A stretch of DNA of 24,951 nucleotides from Clostridiaceae bacterium (GCA_904501675.1 CAJGCL010000017.1:1-24951); one strand, 5' to 3'. Counted from the stretch's first letter, positions 1-6,905 are shown. Numbers and translations: made by a program. The notes: generated by a model not told the origin, from the letters alone.

Positions 1-569
1 ATGGCGGTGGCGCAGGTATGCTTATGATGCCTCAGCCTATATACGATTGTTATATGAAGGTCTGCGATGAAGCGCAGACTAAACCACATTTTATTTATAT
101 GTCTCCATGTGGCAAAACCCTTACTCAGGAAAGAGTTAAGCTATTGGCTCAAATGCCTAATATTGCAATACTTTGCGGACGATACGAGGGCGTTGACCAA
201 CGTATTATAGACGAAATTGTAGACGAGGAAATTTCTATTGGCGATTATGTTGTTACCGGCGGTGAAATGCCTGCAATGATTCTCGCGGATGCGGTTTCTC
301 GTATGCTTCCGGGCGTTCTTTCAGAGCCAGAAGGATTTATGGGAGAAAGCCACTATAACGGTCTTCTTGAGTATCCTCAGTATACAAAGCCACCTGTGTG
401 GCACAATATGGAGGTACCTGAAGTATTGGCATCGGGACACCACGCAAATATAAAAAAGTGGCAGAGAGAGAAAGCTCTTGAACGTACTCTTGAGCGTAGA
501 CCTGAGCTTCTTGAAACGGCAGAGCTGACAAAGAAGGAAATGGAATATATAGAAAAAATGAAAAAATAA
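1..569 (+). CDS. trmD: tRNA (guanine37-N1)-methyltransferase TrmD, 5'-truncated
   Basis: TrmD methylates G37 next to the anticodon with S-adenosylmethionine and so prevents frameshifting. The reading frame is open from the first base: codons from position 3 read GGGAGMLMMPQP, matching the conserved TrmD glycine motif that follows the knotted fold, so the ATG at 18 is internal and the true start lies upstream. The SPOUT signature is visible as LCGRYEGVDQR and the conserved stretch EISIGDYVVTGGEMPAM, with the C-terminal helical domain after it (YTKPPVWHNMEVPEVLASGHH region, then a Lys/Glu-rich tail). About 189 residues are seen, so roughly the first quarter of a ~240-residue family is missing. 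rplS, which often follows trmD, is absent here; ptsH comes next after a 264-base gap. Identity is secure. Confidence 0.97.
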   Translation, partial: GGGAGMLMMPQPIYDCYMKVCDEAQTKPHFIYMSPCGKTLTQERVKLLAQMPNIAILCGRYEGVDQRIIDEIVDEEISIGDYVVTGGEMPAMILADAVSRMLPGVLSEPEGFMGESHYNGLLEYPQYTKPPVWHNMEVPEVLASGHHANIKKWQREKALERTLERRPELLETAELTKKEMEYIEKMKK

Positions 570-577
570 CAGTTTCG

Positions 578-661
578 ATGTGTTTGCAGATTACTTTGTT
601 CACACTATATAATATCTTTCTACAATTGTTGTAATTTTGCACAAATCCACATCTTTTTTTT
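578..661 (+). terminator. Possible trmD terminator with a long loop
   Basis: GATGTGTTTG at 578-587 can pair with CAAA..CACATC at 642-653 (2-base bulge). Eight T residues follow at 654-661. The loop is about 54 bases, much longer than usual, so only the U-tract and position after trmD make this worth listing. Confidence 0.3.
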
Positions 662-705
662 GAGATAGGTTTAGTATTCCAACCGAATTATTGATTTTGC
701 ACAAA
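634..705. repeat. Exact 12-base direct repeat upstream of the ptsH promoter
   Basis: ATTTTGCACAAA occurs at 634-645 and again at 694-705, exactly 60 bases apart and just upstream of the ptsH -35 box. This could be a paired regulator binding site or chance in AT-rich DNA. It does not match the catabolite-response (cre) consensus. Confidence 0.5.
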
Positions 706-723
706 AAGGTTGTTGCTTTTTCG

Positions 724-751
724 TTGACTAAAAATAAAAAAATGATATAAT
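724..751 (+). promoter_or_regulatory. Sigma-A-type promoter of ptsH
   Basis: A TTGACT -35 box (724-729) lies 16 bases before a perfect TATAAT -10 box (746-751), which is also preceded by TG at 743-744 (extended -10). Transcription should start near 758, about 76 bases before the ptsH start codon. Confidence 0.85.
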
Positions 752-756
752 GTAGT

Positions 757-785
757 AAGTGCAAGGGATAGGTGTGCACTTTTTT
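757..785 (+). promoter_or_regulatory. Hairpin with T-run at the ptsH transcript 5' end
   Basis: AAGTGCA (757-763) and TGCACTT (775-781) form a perfect 7-bp stem with an 11-base loop, followed by a run of T to 785. It begins almost exactly at the predicted transcription start. It may be an operator palindrome, a 5' stabilising hairpin or a very early attenuator. The sequence alone does not decide. Confidence 0.45.
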
Positions 786-833
786 AGAAGAATATAAATT
801 AAACAAACTATAATTAAATGTGGGAGAAATATT

Positions 834-1097
834 ATGTACGTTAAAGATGTTACAGTTCAGAATCAGGTTGGCCTTCATGCACGTCCAGCAACTTTCTTTA
901 TTCAGAAAGCAAATGAATTCAAATCTTCTATCTGGCTTGAGAAAGAAGAAAGAAGAGTAAACGCAAAGAGCCTTCTTGGTGTTCTTTCACTTGGCATTAT
1001 GGGCGGAGCAGAAATTCGCATTATTGCTGGTGGTGTAGATGAAGAACAGGCAGTTAATGCTCTTGTTGCTCTTGTGGATAGCGGCTTCGCAGAATAA
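834..1097 (+). CDS. ptsH: Phosphocarrier protein HPr
   Basis: HPr is the small cytoplasmic phosphocarrier of the sugar phosphotransferase system, passing phosphate from enzyme I to sugar-specific EIIA proteins. The active-site motif GLHARPAT places His-15 and Arg-17 at canonical positions. NAKSLLGVLSLG places Ser-46 exactly at the HPr-kinase site, as in Gram-positive HPr involved in catabolite control. Because His-15 is present this is not Crh. Length (87 residues) is normal. The start is an ATG preceded by GGGAGA (822-827). The gene stands alone between its own promoter (724-751) and a terminator (1117-1147); no ptsI is beside it, as is common in Clostridia. Identity is secure. Confidence 0.97.
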   Translation: MYVKDVTVQNQVGLHARPATFFIQKANEFKSSIWLEKEERRVNAKSLLGVLSLGIMGGAEIRIIAGGVDEEQAVNALVALVDSGFAE

Positions 1098-1116
1098 TCA
1101 ATATAGTTTATTTTCA

Positions 1117-1147
1117 GGTGGTAAGTTTTAACTTGCCACTTTTTTTA
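1117..1147 (+). terminator. Rho-independent terminator of ptsH
   Basis: GTGGTAAGT (1118-1126) pairs with ACTTGCCAC (1131-1139), a 9-bp stem with one G-T pair and a 4-base loop, followed by eight T at 1140-1147. Confidence 0.85.
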
Positions 1148-1195
1148 TTCATAAAAATGTGTTAGAATATTAATACAAATTACTTTATACGTATG

Positions 1196-1206
1196 AAAGG
1201 TGGTGA
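1196..1206 (+). promoter_or_regulatory. Ribosome binding site deciding the uvrC start
   Basis: AAAGGTGGTGA is a near-perfect anti-SD match that ends 4 bases before the ATG at 1211. The in-frame ATG at 1193 lies just before this site, so translation should start at 1211. A weak extended -10 (TGTTAGAAT, 1160-1168) lies upstream, without a clear -35. Confidence 0.8.
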
Positions 1207-1210
1207 GTAT

Positions 1211-3046
1211 ATGGATTCAAGACTTCGCAGACTTAAGGTTAAAGCTAACAAATTGCCTCTTACACCTGGTGTGTATATTATGAAAAATAAAGAGGGTGAA
1301 ATCATTTATATTGGTAAGGCAAAGGCACTTAAAAATCGTGTGAGCCAGTATTTTGGGTCTCAGGAAAAGCACTATACAAAGGTGCGTAAAATGGTTGAAA
1401 ACGTTGAGGATTTTGACTATATACTTACCGATAGCGAGTTCGAAGCCTTAGTTCTTGAATGCAGCCTTATAAAGCAGAATATGCCTAAATACAATATTCT
1501 CCTTAAAGATGATAAAGGCTTCAGTTATATTAAAATAACAAAAGGTGAATGGCAGAATATTTACCCTGTACTTCAGAAGGATGATGATAGCGCAGAGTAT
1601 GTTGGTCCGTATACAGCAGGCTTTTCTGTAACCCGTGCAGTTGAAGAGGCAAAAAAAGTTTTTATGCTACCAACCTGCTCAAAGGTTTTTCCGCGCGATA
1701 TAGGAAAGGAACGCCCCTGCCTTAACTATCATCTTGGCATTTGTTGTGCCCCTTGCTCAGGCAAACTTTCAAACAGTGAGTACAGAAAAAATGTTGAGAA
1801 TGCCATATCTTTTCTCAAAAACGGAAGCAAGGAAACAATAAAGCGCTTGACTACTCAAATGGAAGAAGCATCGGAAAACTTAGAGTTTGAAAAAGCAGCT
1901 AAAATTCGCGATACTATTCGTAGTATTGAGAAGGTTGGTAGCAACCAGAAGGTTGTTTTTTCTACCTATAAGGAGCAGGATGTTTTTGCTCTTTCTGTTA
2001 TGGATGGTAAAGCGTGCTTCTCGGTTTTGAGATTTGACAATAATCAACTCTATGACAGTGAACATTTCTTTTGTGATGAAGGTGAAAGCCTTTCTGAAAT
2101 GAGAGGGGAAATTATTACTTCCTACTACACTATGAACAGAAAAGTTCCGCCGAGAATCGAAATTGACGGAGAGCCTGAAGGAATAGAAAATATTGAAAAA
2201 TGGCTTTCTGAAAAAAGAGGTAGTGGTGTTAGTATTGTTATTCCGCAGAAGGGTATTCAGGCTAAATTAGTTGAAATGTGTAAATCAAACGCCTCTCAGA
2301 AACTTCTTGAAAAATACAAGGTGAATGACAGAAATCGTGAAGCTTTGGAAGAGCTCTCTTTGCTTCTCGGTATGTCCAAAATACCTGAATATATTGAGGC
2401 GTATGACATTTCACATACAGGAGGAACAGATAACGTTGCAGGTATGGTTGTATTTAAGGATGGTAAACCGCTTAAAGCAGCTTACCGAAGATTTGCTATA
2501 AAAGGCTTCAGCGGACAGGACGATTATCGTTCAATGAACGAGGTGCTTTCGAGACGTTTCGAAGAGTATTATTCTCATAAAGAAAAAGGCGAAACAGTTG
2601 GCTTTGCAAGACTTCCCGACCTTATTTTGCTTGATGGCGGTAAAGGTCAGGTTAATGCAGTTTTGCCGCTTCTCCAACAATATGGAATAGATGTACCTGT
2701 ATTCGGTATGGTGAAAAACAGCAAGCATAGAACATCCGCAATTTCTACAGGTGGTGGCAGAATAGATTTCAATGCCCGCAAAAAAGCCTTCAACCTTGTT
2801 ACAAATATACAGGATGAGGTTCACCGGTATGCTGTTGCATACCACAGGAAAAAACATACTAAATCTGCCCTTTCTGCATCTCTTACAGATATTAAGGGTG
2901 TAGGTCCTGCAAAGGCAAAAGCATTGATTATAAAGTTTAGTACCTTGCAAAGAATAGGTGAGGCAACCAAGGCTGAGCTTATGTCTGTAAAGGGAATAAC
3001 AGAAGAAATTGCTAATGAAATAATCAAAGCGTTCAAGGGTGAATAA
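1211..3046 (+). CDS. uvrC: Excinuclease ABC subunit C (UvrC)
   Basis: UvrC makes both incisions around a bulky DNA lesion in nucleotide excision repair, after UvrA/UvrB have loaded on the damage. Domains in order are the N-terminal GIY-YIG nuclease (GVYIMKN...IIYIGKAK, residues ~16-45), a cysteine cluster matching the UvrC iron-sulfur site (C156, C170, C178, C182), a UVR motif that contacts UvrB (LEFEKAAKIRDTI), the RNase H-like C-terminal nuclease (YDISHTGG...VAGMVVF) and a helix-hairpin-helix DNA-binding end (DIKGVGPAKAKAL). The product is 611 residues, normal for the family. The start at 1211 is chosen from the strong ribosome binding site at 1196-1206. It appears to be a single-gene unit with a weak hairpin downstream at 3069-3090. 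Confidence 0.97.
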   Translation: MDSRLRRLKVKANKLPLTPGVYIMKNKEGEIIYIGKAKALKNRVSQYFGSQEKHYTKVRKMVENVEDFDYILTDSEFEALVLECSLIKQNMPKYNILLKDDKGFSYIKITKGEWQNIYPVLQKDDDSAEYVGPYTAGFSVTRAVEEAKKVFMLPTCSKVFPRDIGKERPCLNYHLGICCAPCSGKLSNSEYRKNVENAISFLKNGSKETIKRLTTQMEEASENLEFEKAAKIRDTIRSIEKVGSNQKVVFSTYKEQDVFALSVMDGKACFSVLRFDNNQLYDSEHFFCDEGESLSEMRGEIITSYYTMNRKVPPRIEIDGEPEGIENIEKWLSEKRGSGVSIVIPQKGIQAKLVEMCKSNASQKLLEKYKVNDRNREALEELSLLLGMSKIPEYIEAYDISHTGGTDNVAGMVVFKDGKPLKAAYRRFAIKGFSGQDDYRSMNEVLSRRFEEYYSHKEKGETVGFARLPDLILLDGGKGQVNAVLPLLQQYGIDVPVFGMVKNSKHRTSAISTGGGRIDFNARKKAFNLVTNIQDEVHRYAVAYHRKKHTKSALSASLTDIKGVGPAKAKALIIKFSTLQRIGEATKAELMSVKGITEEIANEIIKAFKGE

Positions 3047-3068
3047 AATTATGGCGTCAGAGTATTTT

Positions 3069-3090
3069 GCGGTGCTTTGGCGCTGCTTTT
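3069..3090 (+). terminator. Weak terminator after uvrC
   Basis: GCGGTGC (3069-3075) pairs with GCGCTGC (3080-3086), 7 bp including two G-T pairs, with a TTTG loop and then TTTT. The short U-tract suggests modest efficiency. Confidence 0.5.
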
Positions 3091-3102
3091 ATGCATAAAA
3101 AC

Positions 3103-3131
3103 TTGACAAAAAGCCTATTAAATGTAATAAT
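3103..3131 (+). promoter_or_regulatory. Promoter of the rsmD-coaD operon
   Basis: A perfect TTGACA (3103-3108) stands 17 bases before AATAAT (3126-3131), with TG at 3123-3124. The start should fall near 3138, inside a perfect 10-base palindrome ATGATATCAT (3135-3144) that could be an operator. The resulting leader is about 150 bases and is highly structured (3155-3248). Confidence 0.8.
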
Positions 3132-3154
3132 AAAATGATATCATATGTAATAAT

Positions 3155-3248
3155 GATTATAGTTAGTCGAAACAGTGTAATTTTACACTATTTCTATACC
3201 AAATATATGATTTGGTATCAGATTTTCATTGGAAATTCGACTATAATC
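3155..3248 (+). ncRNA. Multi-stem structured leader upstream of rsmD (unassigned)
   Basis: Three nested perfect or near-perfect stems lie between the promoter and the rsmD ribosome binding site. The closing stem P1 pairs GATTATA (3155-3161) with TATAATC (3242-3248) and continues, past a 4-base bulge, as GTCGAA (3166-3171) with TTCGAC (3236-3241), 13 bp in all. Inside it, P2 is AGTGTAA (3174-3180) with TTACACT (3183-3189), and P3 is ATACCAAAT (3196-3204) with ATTTGGTAT (3210-3218). A small fourth stem TTTC/GAAA (3224-3235) is possible. I recognise no known riboswitch. It could be a cis-regulatory RNA, or a small palindromic (MITE-like) insertion, since the outer stem also looks like terminal inverted repeats. 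Confidence 0.55.
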
Positions 3249-3286
3249 CTTTCAATGAATCAGTATGTTTTCATGGAGGTGTAACG

Positions 3287-3823
3287 ATGCGAGTAATTAC
3301 GGGCTCGGCAAGAGGACGAAAACTTCAGACCCTTGAGGGCGATAGTGTAAGGCCGACTACCGATATGGTAAAAGAAGCTATGTTCAGCATTGTTCATTTC
3401 GATGTTGAGGGTGCAAGGGTTTTAGATATGTTCTGCGGATGCGGTCAGCTTGGTATTGAGGCGCTTAGTCGCGGTGCTCAGTCCGCTGTGTTTGTTGATA
3501 TTTCAAGGCAGTCAATGAGCGTTACTGAGAAAAATCTTGAAACAACCGGTTTCAGGAATGTTTCGAAAACAGTTATCGCCAACTCTCTAGAGTATCTTGA
3601 CAGAACTTCAGAAATTTTTGATATTGCGTTTCTTGACCCACCATACAGAGCAGGTGTTATGGAAGACGCAATTGAAAGAGTAAGGCTTCATATGGCTGAC
3701 GATGGTATAATCGTCTGCGAAACTGCTTCGGAGGAGGTTCTTCCTGAGACAATAGAGGGCTTTACTTCTAAACGCTATAAATACGGTAAAATAGCACTTA
3801 CAGTTTACAGAAAGGGTGCTTGA
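3287..3823 (+). CDS. rsmD: 16S rRNA (guanine966-N2)-methyltransferase RsmD
   Basis: RsmD methylates G966 of 16S rRNA during 30S assembly using S-adenosylmethionine. The protein starts MRVITGSARGRKL, typical of the family. It carries the SAM-binding motif VLDMFCGCGQLGIEALSRGA and the amino-methyltransferase catalytic motif FLDPPY. Length is 178 residues, near normal. The ATG at 3287 is chosen because GGAGGT at 3275-3280 sits 6 bases upstream; the longer frame from a TTG at 3212 runs through the structured leader and has no ribosome binding site. It is first in a unit with coaD, whose ATG lies 2 bases after the rsmD stop. This pairing is widespread in Firmicutes. Confidence 0.96.
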   Translation: MRVITGSARGRKLQTLEGDSVRPTTDMVKEAMFSIVHFDVEGARVLDMFCGCGQLGIEALSRGAQSAVFVDISRQSMSVTEKNLETTGFRNVSKTVIANSLEYLDRTSEIFDIAFLDPPYRAGVMEDAIERVRLHMADDGIIVCETASEEVLPETIEGFTSKRYKYGKIALTVYRKGA

Positions 3824-3825
3824 TT

Positions 3826-4314
3826 ATGGGTAAAAAAGTTGTTTGTCCCGGTAGTTTTGACCCGCTTACAATAGGTCATCTTGATATTATAAAAAGGTCA
3901 GCCAATCTCTTCGATGAAGTAATCGTTGTTGTAATGAGAAATCTCAACAAGGATGTTGGTAGCTTTACTCCTGAAGAAAGGGTTGCGTTTATCAAAAAAT
4001 GCACAAAGGATTTGCCTAATGTCAGTGTTGATACTTATCAGGGGCTTCTTGCAGATTATGTGCGGGAAAAAGGTGCGTCAGCAGTTGTAAAGGGATTAAG
4101 AGCTATTTCAGACTATGATGACGAATTTCGTCAGGCTCTTACAAATCAAAAGCTGAATCCTCAGATGGAAACAATTTTTATGGTTTCCAATTCGGAGCAT
4201 ATGTTTTTAAGCTCCAGTGTTGTAAAGCAAGTTTGCAGTTTGGGTGGCGATATAACGGAGTTTGTGCCTGCCGAAATCTGTGAAGATATAATCAAAAGAT
4301 TAAGCAGAAAATAA
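3826..4314 (+). CDS. coaD: Phosphopantetheine adenylyltransferase
   Basis: CoaD transfers AMP from ATP to 4'-phosphopantetheine, the penultimate step of coenzyme A synthesis, in the cytoplasm. The nucleotidyltransferase signature is clear at the N-terminus (PGSFDPLTIGHLDII, the TxGH motif), and the second conserved motif SSSVVKQV is near the C-terminus. Length is 162 residues, as expected for a hexameric bacterial CoaD. The start is the ATG at 3826, with AAAGGGTG at 3811-3818 as ribosome binding site; an in-frame TTG two codons earlier overlaps the rsmD stop and is less likely. It is translationally coupled to rsmD and followed after 28 bases by a coiled-coil gene. Confidence 0.97.
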   Translation: MGKKVVCPGSFDPLTIGHLDIIKRSANLFDEVIVVVMRNLNKDVGSFTPEERVAFIKKCTKDLPNVSVDTYQGLLADYVREKGASAVVKGLRAISDYDDEFRQALTNQKLNPQMETIFMVSNSEHMFLSSSVVKQVCSLGGDITEFVPAEICEDIIKRLSRK

Positions 4315-4342
4315 GTATATTTATCGAAAGGAACGATATATT

Positions 4343-4897
4343 ATGAGTAACATTGAAACAACACTTGAAAGCATTGACAGACTTATTGCCGAAGCAAAGG
4401 CAATGCCTTTTACAGGTAAGCTTCTTATTGAAGAAGAAGAGCTTGCAAGACTTGTTGAGGACATCCGTCTCAATATGCCTATCGAAATCACTCAGGCAAA
4501 GAAAATTGCTCAGGAAAGACGTGATATTCTTAACGATGCTGAATCTCAGGCAGAAGAAATCATTGCTAAAGCTCGTCAAAGAGCAGATGTTATGATTGAG
4601 GAGCATCAGATTACAAAAGAGGCTAAAGGTGCTGCAGATGGTATCCTTCAGCAGGCAAGAGACGAAGCGACAGCTGTTCGTTCAGAGGCTAAGGCAAATG
4701 CACGCGATATTATGGATAAGGCTGAAAAATGGTCTGACGATATCCGTAGAAATGCAAGCGCTTATGTTGAAACAATTATCAGAGATACAGATGAAACTCT
4801 TACAAAGAGCGTTAACGACATCAGAAAGCTCCGTCAGAGTGTAAGAGATGCTTTATCACAGAGCGGTATGTCAGCAAAGCCAAAGTTTGAAGACTAA
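4343..4897 (+). CDS. Coiled-coil protein of unknown function, ATPase-stalk-like
   Basis: This is a 184-residue, highly charged, almost entirely helical protein with long Ala/Glu/Lys/Arg heptad-like stretches (residues ~50-175), with no signal peptide and no membrane segment. The composition resembles ATP synthase b/E stalk subunits and DivIVA-like proteins, and such genes are often annotated as ATPase-subunit-like by coiled-coil similarity alone; no other ATPase subunit gene is near. It has a good ribosome binding site (AAAGGAACGA) and lies between coaD and the pseudokinase gene, only 11 bases before the latter, so the two are probably co-translated. A structural or cell-division scaffold role is possible but is inference only. 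Confidence 0.8.
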   Translation: MSNIETTLESIDRLIAEAKAMPFTGKLLIEEEELARLVEDIRLNMPIEITQAKKIAQERRDILNDAESQAEEIIAKARQRADVMIEEHQITKEAKGAADGILQQARDEATAVRSEAKANARDIMDKAEKWSDDIRRNASAYVETIIRDTDETLTKSVNDIRKLRQSVRDALSQSGMSAKPKFED

Positions 4898-4908
4898 GGA
4901 TTTTCAAA

Positions 4909-6714
4909 ATGGAAAAAGAGAAATTGTGTTTGCGTTGTATGCGTAAAATAGGCAACAATACTACTTGCCCTTATTGCAGCAACGAGAACAATAAACCACA
5001 GGAAGATTATTTTCTTCCTCTTAAAGCAGTTGTAGGTGGCAGATACCTTGTAGGTAAAGCTATCAGCAGCAACGCTGAAGGCGTTGTGTACAATGCTTTT
5101 GACCTTGAATTAAAGAAGCCTGTTGCACTTCATGAGCTTTTCCCGGAAGGAGTGCTAACAAGAGGTGAGGGTAACTATTGCCTTGTGAATGTAGGTAAGG
5201 CGTCTGAATTTATAGATGCTAAGGATTCATTCCTTCGTTTATGGAAAAAACTTCTTAATATTTCAGGTTATACAGCTCTTACTCCTGTTTACAATGTTTT
5301 TGAAGATTTAGGTACAGTTTATTCTGTAACTGAGTTTCTCGGTGAAGGCAAAAGCCTTAGAGAATATCTTCTTGAAAAAGAGCAGGGCTACATTTCCTGG
5401 GATGAAGCAAGGATTCTTCTTATGCCCGTTGTTTCTGCTTTGGGTGAACTTCACTCTGAAGGTATAATTCACGGTGCTATTTCTCCTACAAATCTTGTAA
5501 TAGATTCTAAGGGAAAGGTTAAAATTTCAGGCTTTGCCATCCCTGAAATAAGAACAGGAAAAGGTAGCCTTCAGGCAGAACTTTTTGATGGTTATGCTGC
5601 GGTTGAACAGTATGGTCTTAGTGGCGGTATGAGTCCATGTACTGATATCTATGCTTTGGCCGCTGTTCTTTACAGAACGCTTATAGGAAGCGTTCCGATG
5701 AGTGCTTCTTCAAGGCTTACTAACGATAAACTTATGATCCCGGGAAAATTCGCAGAGCAGCTTCCTGCATATGTTATAAATGCACTTGTTAATGCTTTGC
5801 AGATTCTTCCTGAGGACCGAACTCCATCAATAGAGCTTCTCAGAAATGAACTTTCAGCTTCACCTGCAGCAGCAGGTACCGCTGCAGAGGCCTACTCTTC
5901 TCTTTATGAGGACGAGGAGGAATATGCAGAAGAACAAGATTTAGTTGAAGATATACAAGCTGATTATGAGGAAGAACAGGTTCCTCAGGCGGCCGCTCGT
6001 AAAAAGAGTACTATAGTAGCTTTTGTTGTAAGTGCAGGTATCTGTCTTGCAATTCTTGTGGCAGTGCTTATTGGTATCAAAGGAATGTCTAAACCTGATG
6101 GCGATACTGACACACCTGTGGAAGAATCAACTTCCGGTAGTGTGCAGGATGACGAAGGTAATGAAATTGTTTCAATAAAGCTTCCTGATTTCAAGGGAAA
6201 AATGTATGATGATATCAAGAATAATCCGGATTATAAGGATGTTCTTGTTTTTAAAACAGAGTATATCGATAGTGCCGAGGAAAGAGGAACAGTTGTTTCT
6301 CAATCTATAAATGCAGGCACAGAGGTTACTTCAATTAATCCTAAAACAATTGTTCTTAAAATCAGTAACGGTCTTGAAGTGCCGAATGTGGTTGGCGAAA
6401 GCCTTCAGGATGCTATCGAGAAACTGAAGGATGCAGGCTTTAAGAATATAAAGAGCGAGTCTGCAAAAATTGCCAATAATTCCAATGAGTCAAATAGCGT
6501 TTACAGAATCGCATATGAAGATACCGAAACAAATGATTGGGCAGAGATTCCAAGCGATAAAAGGCTTTCTTCAGGTGATGTTATAATTCTGTACTATTTT
6601 GGTGAATTTGAAGAAACAACAGAGGAAACTACTACTCAGGATATTCCTGTAGACGTTACTGAAACTGAGACGCAGCCTGTTGAAAGCTCTACAGAAGCCG
6701 CGGTTGAAGAATAA
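4909..6714 (+). CDS. Zinc-ribbon pseudokinase with transmembrane helix and PASTA repeats
   Basis: The order is an N-terminal zinc ribbon (C7, C10, C20, C23), a Ser/Thr kinase-like domain (residues ~40-315), a low-complexity acidic linker (330-360), one transmembrane helix (~368-390) and two PASTA-like extracellular modules (~421-487 and ~488-566), ending in a Thr/Glu-rich tail. The kinase fold is recognisable (GRYLVGKAI, then HGAISPTNLVI, then TDIYALAAVLYRTLIG), but the key residues are gone: the VAIK lysine is His-75 (VALHE), the HRD motif is HGA (188-190) so the catalytic Asp is Ala, the following Asp of the loop is Thr, and DFG is GFA (208-210). The glycine loop is also degenerate (ISSNAEGVVY). 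Catalysis is therefore unlikely. PASTA modules in this architecture bind peptidoglycan or muropeptides in Stk/PrkC proteins, which suggests a cell-wall-sensing scaffold. The upstream coiled-coil gene is a likely partner. Confidence 0.9.
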   Translation: MEKEKLCLRCMRKIGNNTTCPYCSNENNKPQEDYFLPLKAVVGGRYLVGKAISSNAEGVVYNAFDLELKKPVALHELFPEGVLTRGEGNYCLVNVGKASEFIDAKDSFLRLWKKLLNISGYTALTPVYNVFEDLGTVYSVTEFLGEGKSLREYLLEKEQGYISWDEARILLMPVVSALGELHSEGIIHGAISPTNLVIDSKGKVKISGFAIPEIRTGKGSLQAELFDGYAAVEQYGLSGGMSPCTDIYALAAVLYRTLIGSVPMSASSRLTNDKLMIPGKFAEQLPAYVINALVNALQILPEDRTPSIELLRNELSASPAAAGTAAEAYSSLYEDEEEYAEEQDLVEDIQADYEEEQVPQAAARKKSTIVAFVVSAGICLAILVAVLIGIKGMSKPDGDTDTPVEESTSGSVQDDEGNEIVSIKLPDFKGKMYDDIKNNPDYKDVLVFKTEYIDSAEERGTVVSQSINAGTEVTSINPKTIVLKISNGLEVPNVVGESLQDAIEKLKDAGFKNIKSESAKIANNSNESNSVYRIAYEDTETNDWAEIPSDKRLSSGDVIILYYFGEFEETTEETTTQDIPVDVTETETQPVESSTEAAVEE

Positions 6715-6738
6715 ATTTTGAAAAACAGTAAAAAATGC

Positions 6739-6767
6739 TTGACAAACTAAAGTAATACTGTTATTAT
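6739..6767 (+). promoter_or_regulatory. Promoter of the infC-rpmI-rplT operon
   Basis: A perfect TTGACA (6739-6744) is spaced 17 bases from TATTAT (6762-6767), just after the pseudokinase gene ends. Transcription should begin near 6774 and run through a ~145-base leader. Confidence 0.9.
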
Positions 6768-6774
6768 ATTTGAG

Positions 6775-6905
6775 CAATAAAGCAGAACTATTCCGTTCTC
6801 ACCAAACGAGAGTATTGTTTGGTCAATAGCTTTTTAAAAGTAACGCAATATTTGCGTCAATTGAGCTTGAACGGAATTTTTCGTTCAAGCTTTTAATTTT
6901 TTTCT
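6775..6905 (+). promoter_or_regulatory. L20-type autoregulatory leader with transcription attenuator
   Basis: The leader before infC holds three hairpins: ACCAAAC/GTTTGGT (6801-6823), extended by CTATT/AATAG (6788-6829); ACGCAA/TTGCGT (6843-6857); and a terminator. In Firmicutes the infC-rpmI-rplT leader is bound by excess ribosomal protein L20, which promotes premature termination. The placement and architecture fit that family; I could not run a covariance model to confirm it. Confidence 0.7.
6864..6903 (+). terminator. Attenuator terminator in the infC leader
   Basis: AGCTTGAACG (6864-6873) and CGTTCAAGCT (6882-6891) form a perfect 10-bp stem with an 8-base loop, followed by a T-rich tract to 6903. 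It stands 3 bases before the infC ribosome binding site, as expected for an attenuator. Confidence 0.85.

Noticed and set aside
2531..3036. Antisense open frames opposite the 3' end of uvrC.
   Set aside because: They mirror conserved UvrC codons, and no promoter or ribosome binding site is seen.
3155..3248. T-box or known riboswitch call for the rsmD leader.
   Set aside because: No T-box antiterminator motif, no terminator before the gene and no recognised aptamer core; left as unassigned.
3212..3286. N-terminal extension of rsmD from a TTG at 3212.
   Set aside because: It lies inside the structured leader, has no ribosome binding site and adds residues foreign to the family; ATG 3287 has GGAGGT at the right distance.
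4353..4844. Two + strand open frames overlapping the coiled-coil gene.
   Set aside because: They are off-frame readings of the Ala/Glu-rich gene at 4343-4897, rich in Lys/Arg/Gln, and have no ribosome binding sites of their own.
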